37,715 nt of DNA from positions 1 through 37,715 of the forward strand of contig JAKSBP010000410.1 in the NCBI GenBank assembly GCA_022361035.1. The letters are read 5' to 3'. This document shows positions 1 through 7,992 of the stretch, piece by piece. The notes beneath the pieces were generated by a model. That model saw only the letters and a program-made list of their open reading frames with translations. It was not told the origin of the DNA and made no database searches. Made by a program: the position numbers and the translations under genes. Numbering within the stretch: the first letter of the stretch is position 1; every line of letters begins with the position of its first letter. Origin of the DNA: Clostridia bacterium. GTDB taxonomy: Bacteria; Bacillota; Clostridia; Peptostreptococcales; Caminicellaceae.

Positions 1-340
1 AACCCGAATTTCTTCGTTGTTGCTTCAACCGAGAACCTAGTCAATAAAATTTTAGAACGAACTAATAAGTTCGTGGGAAATTTTATGGTATTTGCTAAAA
101 GCAAATAGACTTCCTTTTTTTATTATACGCTGCGGCCTCTCGGTTTCAGCACGCCTCGAACTTCGGATTTCTCAAAAGCCTATCATCTTGTTGACTTTGT
201 CAACAATCTGAACCATTGTAGAAATACAATGGTTTATTTATTTTTTGGAAGCTAGTAAATGGGTTTATAAAATATAAAAGAGGGTAATTAATATAATACC
301 GTAAGGATAAAAAGATTGATATAAGAGGAGGATTTTGAAT
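1..340. other. Non-coding leader region with a cluster of hairpins
   Basis: No credible gene lies before the dehydrogenase operon. The first 234 bases hold several perfect inverted repeats: 45-52 with 78-85 enclosing 57-62 with 69-74, then 90-96 with 100-106, 188-195 with 199-206, and 211-220 with 225-234. An outer pairing, 27-34 (AACCGAGA) with 138-145, suggests that one large folded element encloses the first hairpins. The GC content around 120-170 is higher than in flanking DNA. From about 240 to 325 the DNA is AT-rich and holds TATAAT at 292-297, a possible -10 box for the downstream operon, but with no convincing -35 box at the right distance. The element could be the 3' end of an upstream transcript or a dispersed palindromic repeat. 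Confidence 0.5.
211..247 (+). terminator. Probable rho-independent terminator of an upstream transcript
   Basis: A perfect 10-bp stem (211-220 with 225-234) has a GAAA tetraloop and is followed by a T-rich stretch at 235-247. It sits just upstream of the dehydrogenase promoter region, so it would end transcription entering from the left edge. Confidence 0.55.
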
Positions 341-1426
341 ATGTTAACGGATAAATATAATCCATTAGAAAATACAATGCTTTGTATATTGGATAAGGAT
401 GGGAAGATAATAGATGAAGAATTGCTTCCCAAAATAGAGGATAAGAAAATGCTTGAAATATACAAAGTAATGTTACTTACAAGAATTGCAGATACTAAGG
501 CACTGCAATATCAAAGACAAGGAAGAATGTTAACCTACGCACCAAATAAGGGTCAAGAGGCCGCTCAACTTGGATCAGTAGCCGCCGTAGAAGAAAGGGA
601 TTGGCTGGTTCCTGCCTTTAGAGAAATGGGGGCTTGGCTTTATAAGGGAGTGCCCTTAGAACAGATATACCTCTATTGGTATGGAAATGAAATGGGGAGC
701 AAATTTCCTGAAAATGTAAAGATGCTGCCTATCTCTGTTCCCATTGCCTCCCAGTTAAGTCATGGGGTTGGAATTGCCATGGCCAGTAATATAAAAGGTG
801 AAGAGGAAGTAACCCTTGCCTATGTGGGGGATGGAGGAACCTCCCAGGGAGAGTTCCACGAAGCTATGAATTTTGCAGCCGTCTATAATGTTCCCCTAGT
901 GGTTGTGATACAGAATAATCAATATGCAATATCTGTTCCAAGGGAGATACAAACTAAATCCAGGACCTTGGCTGAAAAGGCTGTAGCCTATGGAATTCCT
1001 GGAATACAGGTGGATGGGAATGACGTATTAGCAGTTTACGCCGCTGTAAAGGAAGCAGTTGACAGAGCAAGGGGTGGAGGAGGACCTACCTTAATTGAAG
1101 CAGTTACCTACAGGCTAGGACCTCATACTACCTCCGATGATCCTACCATATATCGTGAAGATAAAGAGGTTGAAGAATGGACACAGAAAGATCCATTGAT
1201 TAGATTCAAGAAATATCTAATAGATAAAAAATTATGGAGTGAAGAGAAGGATATAAAACAGAGGGAAGAATTTGAGAATTTAGCTAATGAGACATTTAAG
1301 AAGGTGGAGACTTCAGGAGAAGTACCTCTAGAAGATATATTTAAATATCACTACGAAGAAATGCCTAAGAATCTTATTGAGCAATATGAAGAATATAAGG
1401 AATATATGAAAAAAGGAGGGATATAG
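341..1426 (+). CDS. pdhA: 2-oxoacid (pyruvate) dehydrogenase E1 component, alpha subunit
   Basis: This is the thiamine-diphosphate E1 subunit that, with the beta subunit encoded next, decarboxylates a 2-oxoacid and passes the acyl group to lipoyl-E2. The 361-aa protein carries the TPP/Mg motif from GDG (residues 163-165) to NN (192-193), within GDGGTSQGEFHEAMNF and QNNQYAIS, and the phosphorylation-loop-like RLGPHTTSDDPTIYR. The region QKDPLIRF...KLWSEE resembles Bacillus PdhA, which favours pyruvate. Branched-chain 2-oxoacids cannot be excluded from sequence alone. I chose the ATG at 341 because AGGAGG (326-331) is 9 nt upstream; an in-frame TTG at 335 is only 3 nt from it. It is the first gene of a five-gene operon and ends one base before the next start codon. 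Confidence 0.93.
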   Translation: MLTDKYNPLENTMLCILDKDGKIIDEELLPKIEDKKMLEIYKVMLLTRIADTKALQYQRQGRMLTYAPNKGQEAAQLGSVAAVEERDWLVPAFREMGAWLYKGVPLEQIYLYWYGNEMGSKFPENVKMLPISVPIASQLSHGVGIAMASNIKGEEEVTLAYVGDGGTSQGEFHEAMNFAAVYNVPLVVVIQNNQYAISVPREIQTKSRTLAEKAVAYGIPGIQVDGNDVLAVYAAVKEAVDRARGGGGPTLIEAVTYRLGPHTTSDDPTIYREDKEVEEWTQKDPLIRFKKYLIDKKLWSEEKDIKQREEFENLANETFKKVETSGEVPLEDIFKYHYEEMPKNLIEQYEEYKEYMKKGGI

Positions 1427-1427
1427 A

Positions 1428-2405
1428 ATGGCTGTTCTAAATATTTTAAATGCAGTAAATCATACTTTAGATTATGAGATGGAAAAGAATAAAAATGTGA
1501 TTGTATATGGAGAAGATGTTGGACTTGAGGGCGGTGTATTTAGGGCCACTACAGGACTTCAAAAAAAGTATGGAAGGGATAGATGTTTTGATACCCCCTT
1601 GGCTGAAGCTGGAATAGTAGGTACTGCTATAGGTATGGCTATTAATGGACTTGTTCCTGTAGTCGAGATACAGTTTTCTGGTTTCGTATTGCCGGCATTA
1701 AATCAGATTATAGCCCATGCAGCTAGAATGAGAAACAGATCTAGGGGAAAGTATAATCTACCTATGGTTATTCGTATGCCCTATGGTGGAGGGATTCGTG
1801 CCTTAGAGCATCATTCAGAAAGCTTAGAGGCAGTATTTGGTCATATACCGGGGCTAAAAACAGTTATCCCATCTACCCCATATGATACAAAGGGATTACT
1901 GTTGTCGGCAATCAGAGAGCCTGACCCTGTAATATTTCTAGAGCCAAAACAGATTTATAGGGCATTTAAACAGGAAGTGCCAGAGGGAGACTATAGTATT
2001 CCTATCGGAAAGGCAAAGGTTATTAAAGAGGGAAAGGATGTTACTGTAGTTGCCTACGGTGCTTTGATTCACGAAGTCCAAAAAGCTGTTAAGGAACTAG
2101 AAAATGAAGGAATAAGTGTTGAGTTAATAGATTTGAGAACCATTTCTCCTATTGATAGGGATACAATAATTAAATCCGTTCAAAAGACTGGAAGATTCGT
2201 AGTAGTCCATGAAGCTGTTAAATCCTTTAGTGTTTCTTCCGAACTTATATCTATTGTAAACGAAGGGGCTTTCCTTTATCTTGAAGCTCCACCAACTAGG
2301 GTTACGGGATTTGATATTATAGTGCCCCTGCCTAAGGGAGAAAATCACTTTATTATAGATTCAAAGAGAATTTTTAATAAAATAAAAGAAGTCGTAAGTT
2401 TCTAG
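1428..2405 (+). CDS. pdhB: 2-oxoacid (pyruvate) dehydrogenase E1 component, beta subunit
   Basis: This partner of the alpha subunit completes the alpha2beta2 E1 heterotetramer. At 325 aa it has the family's usual length. Visible family features are YGEDVGLEGGVFRATTGL near the N-terminus, the stretch FDTPLAEAGIVGTAIGMA, and the C-terminal transketolase-like domain with VVAYGALIHEV and ELIDLRTISPID. The glutamate in the EDVG segment is the usual cofactor-activating residue of this family. AGGAGG at 1414-1419 sits 8 nt before the ATG, inside the end of the alpha gene, so translation is probably coupled. The substrate uncertainty is the same as for the alpha subunit. Confidence 0.94.
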   Translation: MAVLNILNAVNHTLDYEMEKNKNVIVYGEDVGLEGGVFRATTGLQKKYGRDRCFDTPLAEAGIVGTAIGMAINGLVPVVEIQFSGFVLPALNQIIAHAARMRNRSRGKYNLPMVIRMPYGGGIRALEHHSESLEAVFGHIPGLKTVIPSTPYDTKGLLLSAIREPDPVIFLEPKQIYRAFKQEVPEGDYSIPIGKAKVIKEGKDVTVVAYGALIHEVQKAVKELENEGISVELIDLRTISPIDRDTIIKSVQKTGRFVVVHEAVKSFSVSSELISIVNEGAFLYLEAPPTRVTGFDIIVPLPKGENHFIIDSKRIFNKIKEVVSF

Positions 2406-2421
2406 AGGAGGTGAAGCTTTA

Positions 2422-3711
2422 ATGATAGATTTTAAATTTGCTGATATTGGAGAAGGAATCCATGAAGGAAAGATACTAAAGTTGATGGTTAAGGAAGGGG
2501 ATGAAGTTAAAGACGGAGATACCCTATTCCTCGTAGAAACCGATAAGGTTAATGCGGAGATACCTTCACCAGCGTCTGGAAAAATCCACAAGATATTTCC
2601 TAAAGAAGGAGATATAATCCATGTTGGAGATGTTGTTGTAAAGATAGATGATGGTAAAGACATTGATATATCTATGGAAGAACCAAGGAAAGAAGCAGTA
2701 AAGGAAGGGGAAGATGAATCAACGGGAGTGGTAGGTGAGTTAATGGTATCCTCCCAAATAATAGAGGACAGCAATGAAAGGGAGGGCGTCAATACTGGCA
2801 CTAGTGGTCGAAGGGCTTTGGCTACTCCCGTTGCTAGAAAATTGGCTAAGGATTTGAATATAGATATAAATACCATAAGAGGAACTGGACCAGTTGGAAG
2901 AGTTATGAAGGAAGATATATATCGTGCCAAGGAGGAAACAGCCAATAGAAAAGTTAAAGAAGAAACCATTCTACAGAATCGTCAAATTGATAGCACTGAG
3001 ATAAAAACCACTGGGGAAGTTGAGAGAGTACCCCTTACCATGCTTAGAAAAACTATTGCAAAGAATATGGTCTTATCAAAGAGTATAATTCCCCATGCGG
3101 TGGCTATAGAGGAATTAGATGTGACGGACCTTGTTAAGTTTAAGAAAGAGCAAAAAGAAATAGCTAGGGAAAATGGAATTAGTTTGACATATATGCCCTT
3201 CATCATAAAGGCATTAACTTTGGCTCTCAAGGAATTTCCCATATTTAACGCAAGTTACGATGAAAAAAATGGGGAATTAATTCTTAAAAAGTATTACAAT
3301 ATAGGAATAGCAACAGATACTCCCGATGGCTTGATGGTCCCTGTAATAAAAAATACGGATAAGAAGGGAATATTCCAAATAGCGAAGGAGTTGGCTCAAA
3401 CCAGTGAAGAGGCGAGAAAGAGAACAATCTCTATAGATAAACTTCAGGATGGAACTATAAGTATTACTAATTTTGGAGCTGTAGGAACAACAACAGGTAT
3501 TCCAGTAATAAAGCATCCCGAAGTGGCAATTTTGGGTATTGGAAAAATAACTAAAAAGCCGGTTGTAGTGGAGGAACAAATAGAAATTAGAGATATGGTG
3601 ATGATTACTTTAGCAATTGACCATAGGGTAATTGATGGGGGAGACTCAGGTAGATTCCTAAATAAGCTTAAAGAATATTTGAATAATCCAATGCTTTTGG
3701 TTCTAAGCTAG
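2422..3711 (+). CDS. pdhC: Dihydrolipoamide acyltransferase (E2) of the 2-oxoacid dehydrogenase complex
   Basis: This core subunit transfers the acyl group from its lipoyl arm to coenzyme A. The 429-aa protein has one N-terminal lipoyl domain (about residues 1-76) with the lipoyl lysine K42 in ETDKVNAE. A charged linker follows, then a peripheral-subunit-binding domain (about 130-172, LATPVARKLAKDLN...GTGPVGRVMKEDI) that docks E1/E3. The C-terminal catalytic domain (about 198-429) carries the HxxxDG motif at H401-D405-G406 (DHRVIDGG). A single lipoyl domain is typical of Gram-positive and branched-chain-type E2 proteins. GAGGAGGTGA precedes the ATG at good spacing. It follows the E1beta gene by 16 nt and precedes the E3 gene by 12 nt. 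Confidence 0.94.
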   Translation: MIDFKFADIGEGIHEGKILKLMVKEGDEVKDGDTLFLVETDKVNAEIPSPASGKIHKIFPKEGDIIHVGDVVVKIDDGKDIDISMEEPRKEAVKEGEDESTGVVGELMVSSQIIEDSNEREGVNTGTSGRRALATPVARKLAKDLNIDINTIRGTGPVGRVMKEDIYRAKEETANRKVKEETILQNRQIDSTEIKTTGEVERVPLTMLRKTIAKNMVLSKSIIPHAVAIEELDVTDLVKFKKEQKEIARENGISLTYMPFIIKALTLALKEFPIFNASYDEKNGELILKKYYNIGIATDTPDGLMVPVIKNTDKKGIFQIAKELAQTSEEARKRTISIDKLQDGTISITNFGAVGTTTGIPVIKHPEVAILGIGKITKKPVVVEEQIEIRDMVMITLAIDHRVIDGGDSGRFLNKLKEYLNNPMLLVLS

Positions 3712-3723
3712 GGGGGAATAGTT

Positions 3724-5109
3724 ATGAAGGAATATGATATAGTTGTGTTAGGAGGAGGACCCGGTGGCTACGTAGCGGCCATTAAGGCCGCACAACTGGG
3801 AGCCAGGACACTATTGATTGAAAAGGATGCCATAGGTGGAGTTTGCCTGAACTGGGGCTGTATACCTACAAAAACCCTTCTAAAAAGTGCCAAGGTATAT
3901 GAGGATATAATCCATTCCGAGGTATTCGGAATAGATATAAGTGATAAGAAGGCTATATCTATAAATTGGCCTAAAATGCAGGAAAGAAAGGATAAGGTTG
4001 TTAGTAGGCTTACTCAGGGTGTCAGAGTATTATTAAATAAAAATGGTGTAGATATAATAGATGGCTTTGGAGAAGTAATTGATAAAAACACATTGAAGGT
4101 GAATGGAGAAATAGTTAAGACAAAAAATCTCATAATAGCCACAGGGGCATCCCCAAGAATTCCAGATATTGAAGGTATTGAAGAAGCAATAAAAAATAGG
4201 GATGTCTTAACAAGCAAGGGAATTTTAGAGCTAAGTGAAATCCCTAAAAGTCTCGTTATAATAGGAGGAGGAGTTATTGGCTGTGAATTTGCCGTTCTCT
4301 ACAATACCCTAGGAACTAAAGTAACAATTCTTCAAAGATCGGGGAGAATTTTAGGCAATGTTGATAGGGATATAAGAGAAGCAATGGCAAAGATTATGGA
4401 AAATAAAGGTATTGAGATTATATATAATTCGAGTGTTGAAAGGATTAAAGGAAGCCAAGTAACTACCTATGTAAATGAGGAAAAACGAATAGTAGAGGGT
4501 GACAAGATTCTTATTAGCATGGGCAATGTTGCCAATACTAAGGGATTAGAAGGTCTTGATTTGGAAGTTACCCTAGGGGGGATAAAAACCAATGAAAAAC
4601 TGGAAACTAATCTTAAGGGCGTTTATGCCGTAGGAGATGTAAATGGAAGACATATGTTAGCCCATGTAGCATCGGCAGAGGGTATTACAGCAGTAGAAAA
4701 TATCATGGGAAAAGAGTCAAAGATAAACTATGATAGGGTGCCATCCTGTATATATGCCCTTCCAGAAGTTGGAACTGCTGGATTAACAGAGGATGAGGCA
4801 AAGGCGAGGGGACACGAAGTAATTATAAGTACATTTCCCCTAAGTGCAAATGGTAAGGCCTTGGCAGAGGGAGAAAGCAATGGCTTTGTTAAAATAGTTG
4901 CCGACAAGGAATACGGAGAGGTATTAGGTGTCCATATTATAGCTTCCCATGCAACGGATATGATTGCAGAGGCTGTAACTACTATGGAACTTGAAGGAAC
5001 GGTGCATGAACTGGCAAAGGCCATACATCCCCATCCCACCCTTTCTGAAATCGTAATGGAGGCTGCCCACGGTGCTATTGATAAACCAATTCATATATAT
5101 AGAGGGTAG
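3724..5109 (+). CDS. lpdA: Dihydrolipoyl dehydrogenase (E3)
   Basis: This FAD-dependent disulfide oxidoreductase reoxidises the dihydrolipoyl arm of E2 with NAD+. The 461-aa protein has the N-terminal FAD-binding GGGPGGYVAAIKAAQLG, the redox-active disulfide C41-LNWG-C46, an NAD-binding GGGVIGCEFA in the middle, the second FAD motif in VYAVGDVNG, and the C-terminal dimerisation domain with HPHPTLSEIVMEAAHG, which supplies the catalytic His-Glu pair. It has no fused N-terminal lipoyl domain, unlike some Firmicute E3 proteins. It lies 12 nt after the E2 gene in the same operon, so it is the dedicated E3 of this complex rather than a glycine-cleavage L protein, although it could serve both. Confidence 0.95.
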   Translation: MKEYDIVVLGGGPGGYVAAIKAAQLGARTLLIEKDAIGGVCLNWGCIPTKTLLKSAKVYEDIIHSEVFGIDISDKKAISINWPKMQERKDKVVSRLTQGVRVLLNKNGVDIIDGFGEVIDKNTLKVNGEIVKTKNLIIATGASPRIPDIEGIEEAIKNRDVLTSKGILELSEIPKSLVIIGGGVIGCEFAVLYNTLGTKVTILQRSGRILGNVDRDIREAMAKIMENKGIEIIYNSSVERIKGSQVTTYVNEEKRIVEGDKILISMGNVANTKGLEGLDLEVTLGGIKTNEKLETNLKGVYAVGDVNGRHMLAHVASAEGITAVENIMGKESKINYDRVPSCIYALPEVGTAGLTEDEAKARGHEVIISTFPLSANGKALAEGESNGFVKIVADKEYGEVLGVHIIASHATDMIAEAVTTMELEGTVHELAKAIHPHPTLSEIVMEAAHGAIDKPIHIYRG

Positions 5110-5209
5110 AGTAAATATTAAAGCTTTTAGCTTTGGAAATCAGCACAATTAGCCCAGTTATGTGATTCCATTTTATTATTCCATAACTATATAGAGAGAG
5201 GTTATAGAA

Positions 5210-6202
5210 ATGATAAGTATTAAAAATGAATCTACAAATCCCTATTTTAATCTTGCATTAGAGGAATATGTTTTAAAACATTTAGATATTGATGACAGCA
5301 TTTTAATCCTATGGCAAAATGAACCTACTGTTGTAGTAGGACGAAATCAGAATACCATAGAAGAAATTAATACAAAATATGTTAAGGATAAGGATATACA
5401 CGTAGTGAGGCGTCTTTCGGGAGGAGGGGCAGTTTATCATGATTTAGGAAATCTAAACTTTACCTTTATTGTAGAAGATACTGGTGATAGTGTAAATAAC
5501 TTTGAAAAATTTACTAAGCCCGTTATTAAGGCCCTAAAGGAATTAGATATTATTGCTGCTTTTTCCGGTAGAAATGATATAACTATTGAGGAAAAGAAAT
5601 TTTCTGGAAATGCCCAATATTATTACAGAAATAGACTGCTCCATCACGGTACCATTTTATTTAATTCCAATTTAGATGTTGTTCAAGAGGCCTTGAAGGT
5701 GAAAATTGATAAAATTAAGTCCAAGGGAATAAAATCGGTACGCAGCAGAGTTACAAATATATATCCCTATCTTAAAGAAAAAATTTCTGTTAAGGATTTT
5801 AAGTATCTTCTTCTATCCTTTCTATTTGAACAGGAGAATGAGGAAAAAAAAGAATATATATTGACTAAAAAGGATTTAGAAGGTATTAATGAGTTAATGA
5901 AAAACAGATACTTGACCTGGGAGTGGAATTATGGAGAATCACCAAATTTCGATATACAGAAGTCAAAAAGATATGAGGGAGGAAATTTAGATATAAGATT
6001 AAAGGTCCAAGGGGGTATTATATCTGACTGTAAAATTTTTGGAGATTTTTTTGGAAGGAAGGAAATATCTGAATTAGAATCTCTGTTAAAGGATATTAAG
6101 TATGAGGAAGAAAGTATTAGACAGGTATTGAAGAAAATCGACCTATCCTCATATTTACACAATATTAGGGAAGATAATTTTATTGATTGCCTATTTTATT
6201 AA
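5210..6202 (+). CDS. lplA: Lipoate-protein ligase A
   Basis: It activates free lipoate with ATP and attaches it to the lipoyl lysine of E2 or GcvH. The 330-aa protein has the full bacterial LplA architecture. The catalytic domain shows RRLSGGGAVYHDLGN (the RRxxGGG lipoyl-AMP loop), KFSGNAQYY and HHGTILFN with the conserved lysine region. The accessory C-terminal domain spans about 245-330. GAGAGGTTATAGAA precedes the ATG. About 100 nt separate it from the E3 gene and no terminator is visible in that gap, so it is probably the last gene of the operon. Its presence says the complex is lipoylated by scavenging exogenous lipoate. Confidence 0.93.
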   Translation: MISIKNESTNPYFNLALEEYVLKHLDIDDSILILWQNEPTVVVGRNQNTIEEINTKYVKDKDIHVVRRLSGGGAVYHDLGNLNFTFIVEDTGDSVNNFEKFTKPVIKALKELDIIAAFSGRNDITIEEKKFSGNAQYYYRNRLLHHGTILFNSNLDVVQEALKVKIDKIKSKGIKSVRSRVTNIYPYLKEKISVKDFKYLLLSFLFEQENEEKKEYILTKKDLEGINELMKNRYLTWEWNYGESPNFDIQKSKRYEGGNLDIRLKVQGGIISDCKIFGDFFGRKEISELESLLKDIKYEEESIRQVLKKIDLSSYLHNIREDNFIDCLFY

Positions 6203-6240
6203 AAGTTTTTCCGGGTTAAATTAAGTATACATTTTACCTG

Positions 6241-6367
6241 GAAAAGGTCATCTACTGAGAGACCATTGAAAAAGTCATATTTTGAAACCGTTGATACTGA
6301 AATTTTCTAGACTGATTCTATAAAGAAGATACTTTTTCATTGGCCTCTTCAGGTCACCTTTTTTTAT
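6241..6367. repeat. Long imperfect inverted repeat; terminator or MITE-like element
   Basis: Arms of about 34 nt (about 6242-6275 and 6331-6366) pair with a few mismatches and bulges around a loop of about 55 nt. The inner ends are the strongest: CCATTGAAAAAGT (6263-6275) faces ACTTTTTCATTGG (6331-6343). The right arm runs into CACCTTTTTTTATT, so in plus-strand RNA it could end the dehydrogenase-lplA transcript. The arm length and large loop are unusual for a simple terminator and resemble a small non-autonomous transposable element or the ends of a deleted insertion sequence. No transposase is present. Confidence 0.5.
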
Positions 6368-6411
6368 TGTTTAGCAACTTAAATATTTTTAACGGAAAAA
6401 ATTTTTATTAT

Positions 6412-6443
6412 TTAAAAATCTAAAGACCATTAGAGAGGTCTTT
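6412..6443 (-). terminator. Terminator of the EamA transporter gene
   Basis: AAAGACC (6422-6428) pairs with GGTCTTT (6437-6443). The stem overlaps the stop codon of the minus-strand transporter gene and is followed, reading that strand, by AGATTTTTAAAT. Confidence 0.55.
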
Positions 6444-7338
6444 GTGGATTTTTATTCCCTATCTTTTTTCTTATCATATTAAGAAAGATTTTAAAATCGA
6501 TCTCAGCAATAAGCATTGCTGTTAATATCAAAGCTCCTCCAAATAACCCTCGGAGATTTAAAATTTCTCCAGAAATAAAATATGCAAAAACTGCTGCGAA
6601 AACCGGCTCACCAGTATAAATTAGTGCTGTATGTGTAGGTGAAGTATATTTCTGAGCCGCATTTTGAACTATGAAAGCTCCTGAAGTACATACTAAGCTA
6701 AGGATAAAAAGATTGACCCATACATCATTTCCCTTTGGAATCACAGGATTTTCTATAGCCAGTGACGTAATAAGACTAAGCAATCCAACAGTACCTATTT
6801 GTACTATTGCAAGGCAAATGGAATCAACTATGGCTGTATATTTTCCAACGGTAATTATATGCATAGCAAAGGCAAATGTAGAGAAAAAAGTAAGTAAATC
6901 ACCTATATTAAGTCCTAAATTACCATTTAGAGTTAGAAGCCCTAGACCAATAATCGCCATTATTGCCCCTATAATAGAGGCTTTTTCTGGTATTTTTTTT
7001 AAAAACAAAGTGGAGATTATAGGCACTAAAACAACTGAGAATCCAGTTATGAATGCTGACTTTGAGGCAGTTGTATAGTTTAAACCTACTGTTTGGAATG
7101 CATATGCCGTAAATAATATTATACCAATTAAAAAACCATATTTAAGAGTATTTCTATCTACTTTAACAATACTCTTGGAAAAAATTAAGGCTGATATGGC
7201 AAAGGCAATTATAAATCTAATTGCAAGGAAGTTATAGGTTGCTAATGTATCAAGAGAATTTTTGGTTAATATGAAGGATGCTCCCCATCCTATTGTTACA
7301 CCTAATAGAGCTAAATCTGCTTTAAGCTGTTTTAACAT
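6430..7338 (-). CDS. EamA/RhaT-family drug/metabolite exporter (DMT superfamily)
   Basis: This is a predicted ten-helix inner-membrane transporter of 302 aa made of two repeated EamA halves. The first half starts with LALLGVTIGWGASFILTK, the characteristic EamA entry helix. The second repeats the pattern with CTSGAFIVQNAAQKYTSPTHTALIYTGEPVFAAVFAYFISGE, containing the conserved TxAALI...EPVFA segment. Such proteins export amino acids or small metabolites; the substrate cannot be read from the sequence. The ATG at 7338 has a GGGG-rich ribosome binding site just upstream. The C-terminal end is basic (MIRKKIGNKN). It is probably a single-gene unit oriented against the dehydrogenase operon. Confidence 0.9.
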   Translation of the reverse strand: MLKQLKADLALLGVTIGWGASFILTKNSLDTLATYNFLAIRFIIAFAISALIFSKSIVKVDRNTLKYGFLIGIILFTAYAFQTVGLNYTTASKSAFITGFSVVLVPIISTLFLKKIPEKASIIGAIMAIIGLGLLTLNGNLGLNIGDLLTFFSTFAFAMHIITVGKYTAIVDSICLAIVQIGTVGLLSLITSLAIENPVIPKGNDVWVNLFILSLVCTSGAFIVQNAAQKYTSPTHTALIYTGEPVFAAVFAYFISGEILNLRGLFGGALILTAMLIAEIDFKIFLNMIRKKIGNKNPQRPL

Positions 7339-7494
7339 TTATTCATTCCCCCATAAAATAAAGTTCTCATAATATTTTAACATTATTAGGGAGATATTTA
7401 TATATATAACGAAAAAATCCATTTTAATATAAATTTTAGATAAATATTTTATGGCCTTTACCTATTATACTTACAGGTTTTTGACAAATATAAA

Positions 7495-7536
7495 AACTAC
7501 TTAGTTTTCTAAAACCTATAGAAAATCTAAGTAGTT
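7495..7536. other. Strong hairpin in the gap between the EamA and rubredoxin genes
   Basis: AACTACTTAG (7495-7504) pairs perfectly with CTAAGTAGTT (7527-7536). The stem continues inward through TTTTCTA and TAGAAAA with one bulge. The 3' T-tract is weak on either strand, so its role as a terminator is unclear. The rest of 7339-7575 is AT-rich with nothing else recognised. Confidence 0.4.
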
Positions 7537-7575
7537 ATATCTTACGCACTTAAAATTATTATAGGCCATTTCCCC

Positions 7576-7595
7576 AAAAAACCTATCAAGATAGG
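7576..7595 (-). terminator. Rho-independent terminator of the rubredoxin gene
   Basis: Reading the minus strand, CCTAT and ATAGG form a short stem with a four-base loop (plus-strand 7582-7595), followed by a run of six T's (7576-7581). It lies about 40 nt after the rubredoxin stop codon. An outer AGGCC/GGCCT pairing may extend it. Confidence 0.6.
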
Positions 7596-7637
7596 AGAAA
7601 ATTAAAGGCCTAAAGTTTTTATTTTAATTCTACTTTC

Positions 7638-7799
7638 CTAATCTATTGGCTCAAACATATCTTTGCCAACACCACAAAGGGGACAAACCCAATCATCTGG
7701 AATATCTTCAAAGGCCGTTCCTGGTTCAATACCGTTATCAGGATCACCTATTGCAGGATCGTATTCATAACCACATGGAATGCAAATGTATTTTTTCAT
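7638..7799 (-). CDS. Rubredoxin
   Basis: This small one-electron carrier holds a single iron bound by four cysteines. Translating the minus strand gives 53 aa starting [14 protein letters not shown] and ending DMFEPID. The two metal knuckles are plain: C6-IP-C9-G and C39-PL-C42-G, with the conserved YDP, PG and W37 positions in between. Length and pattern match classical clostridial rubredoxins. AAAGGAG lies at good distance from the ATG. Rubredoxins in anaerobes usually feed superoxide/peroxide reductases or rubredoxin:oxygen oxidoreductase; none of these is adjacent, so the partner is unknown. It is a single-gene unit with its own terminator. Confidence 0.95.
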   Translation of the reverse strand: MKKYICIPCGYEYDPAIGDPDNGIEPGTAFEDIPDDWVCPLCGVGKDMFEPID

Positions 7800-7926
7800 A
7801 TTTTGTATTCTCCTTTCACATTATGTAATAATTATATTATTTTCACATTTGAATTATACCCACTGCTCTTTGAAATCAAACATAAAAAATTTTTTTTTGG
7901 AAAAAATTTAAATAGAGGATATTGAA

Positions 7927-7935
7927 TGATATAAT
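7927..7935 (+). promoter_or_regulatory. Extended -10 promoter of the M29 aminopeptidase gene
   Basis: TGATATAAT is a perfect extended -10 element (TGnTATAAT), which can work without a good -35 box; none is seen. Transcription would start near 7942, between this box and the GTG start at 7993. Confidence 0.55.
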
Positions 7936-7992
7936 ATATTTATTATATATAAAAATATTGAGATGAAAAAATTTTATAGGGAGTTGATACAC

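Noticed and set aside
2361..2969. 202-aa minus-strand ORF
   Set aside because: It is the complement of the E2 lipoyl and linker region, low-complexity Ser/Pro/Thr, with no family resemblance.
7481..7511. Promoter at TTGACA near 7480
   Set aside because: No -10-like hexamer lies 16-18 nt downstream, and no plus-strand gene follows in the 7500-7960 region except beyond another promoter.
7646..7828. 60-aa plus-strand ORF
   Set aside because: It is antisense to the rubredoxin gene, whose minus-strand translation has both CxxCG motifs, a ribosome binding site and a terminator.
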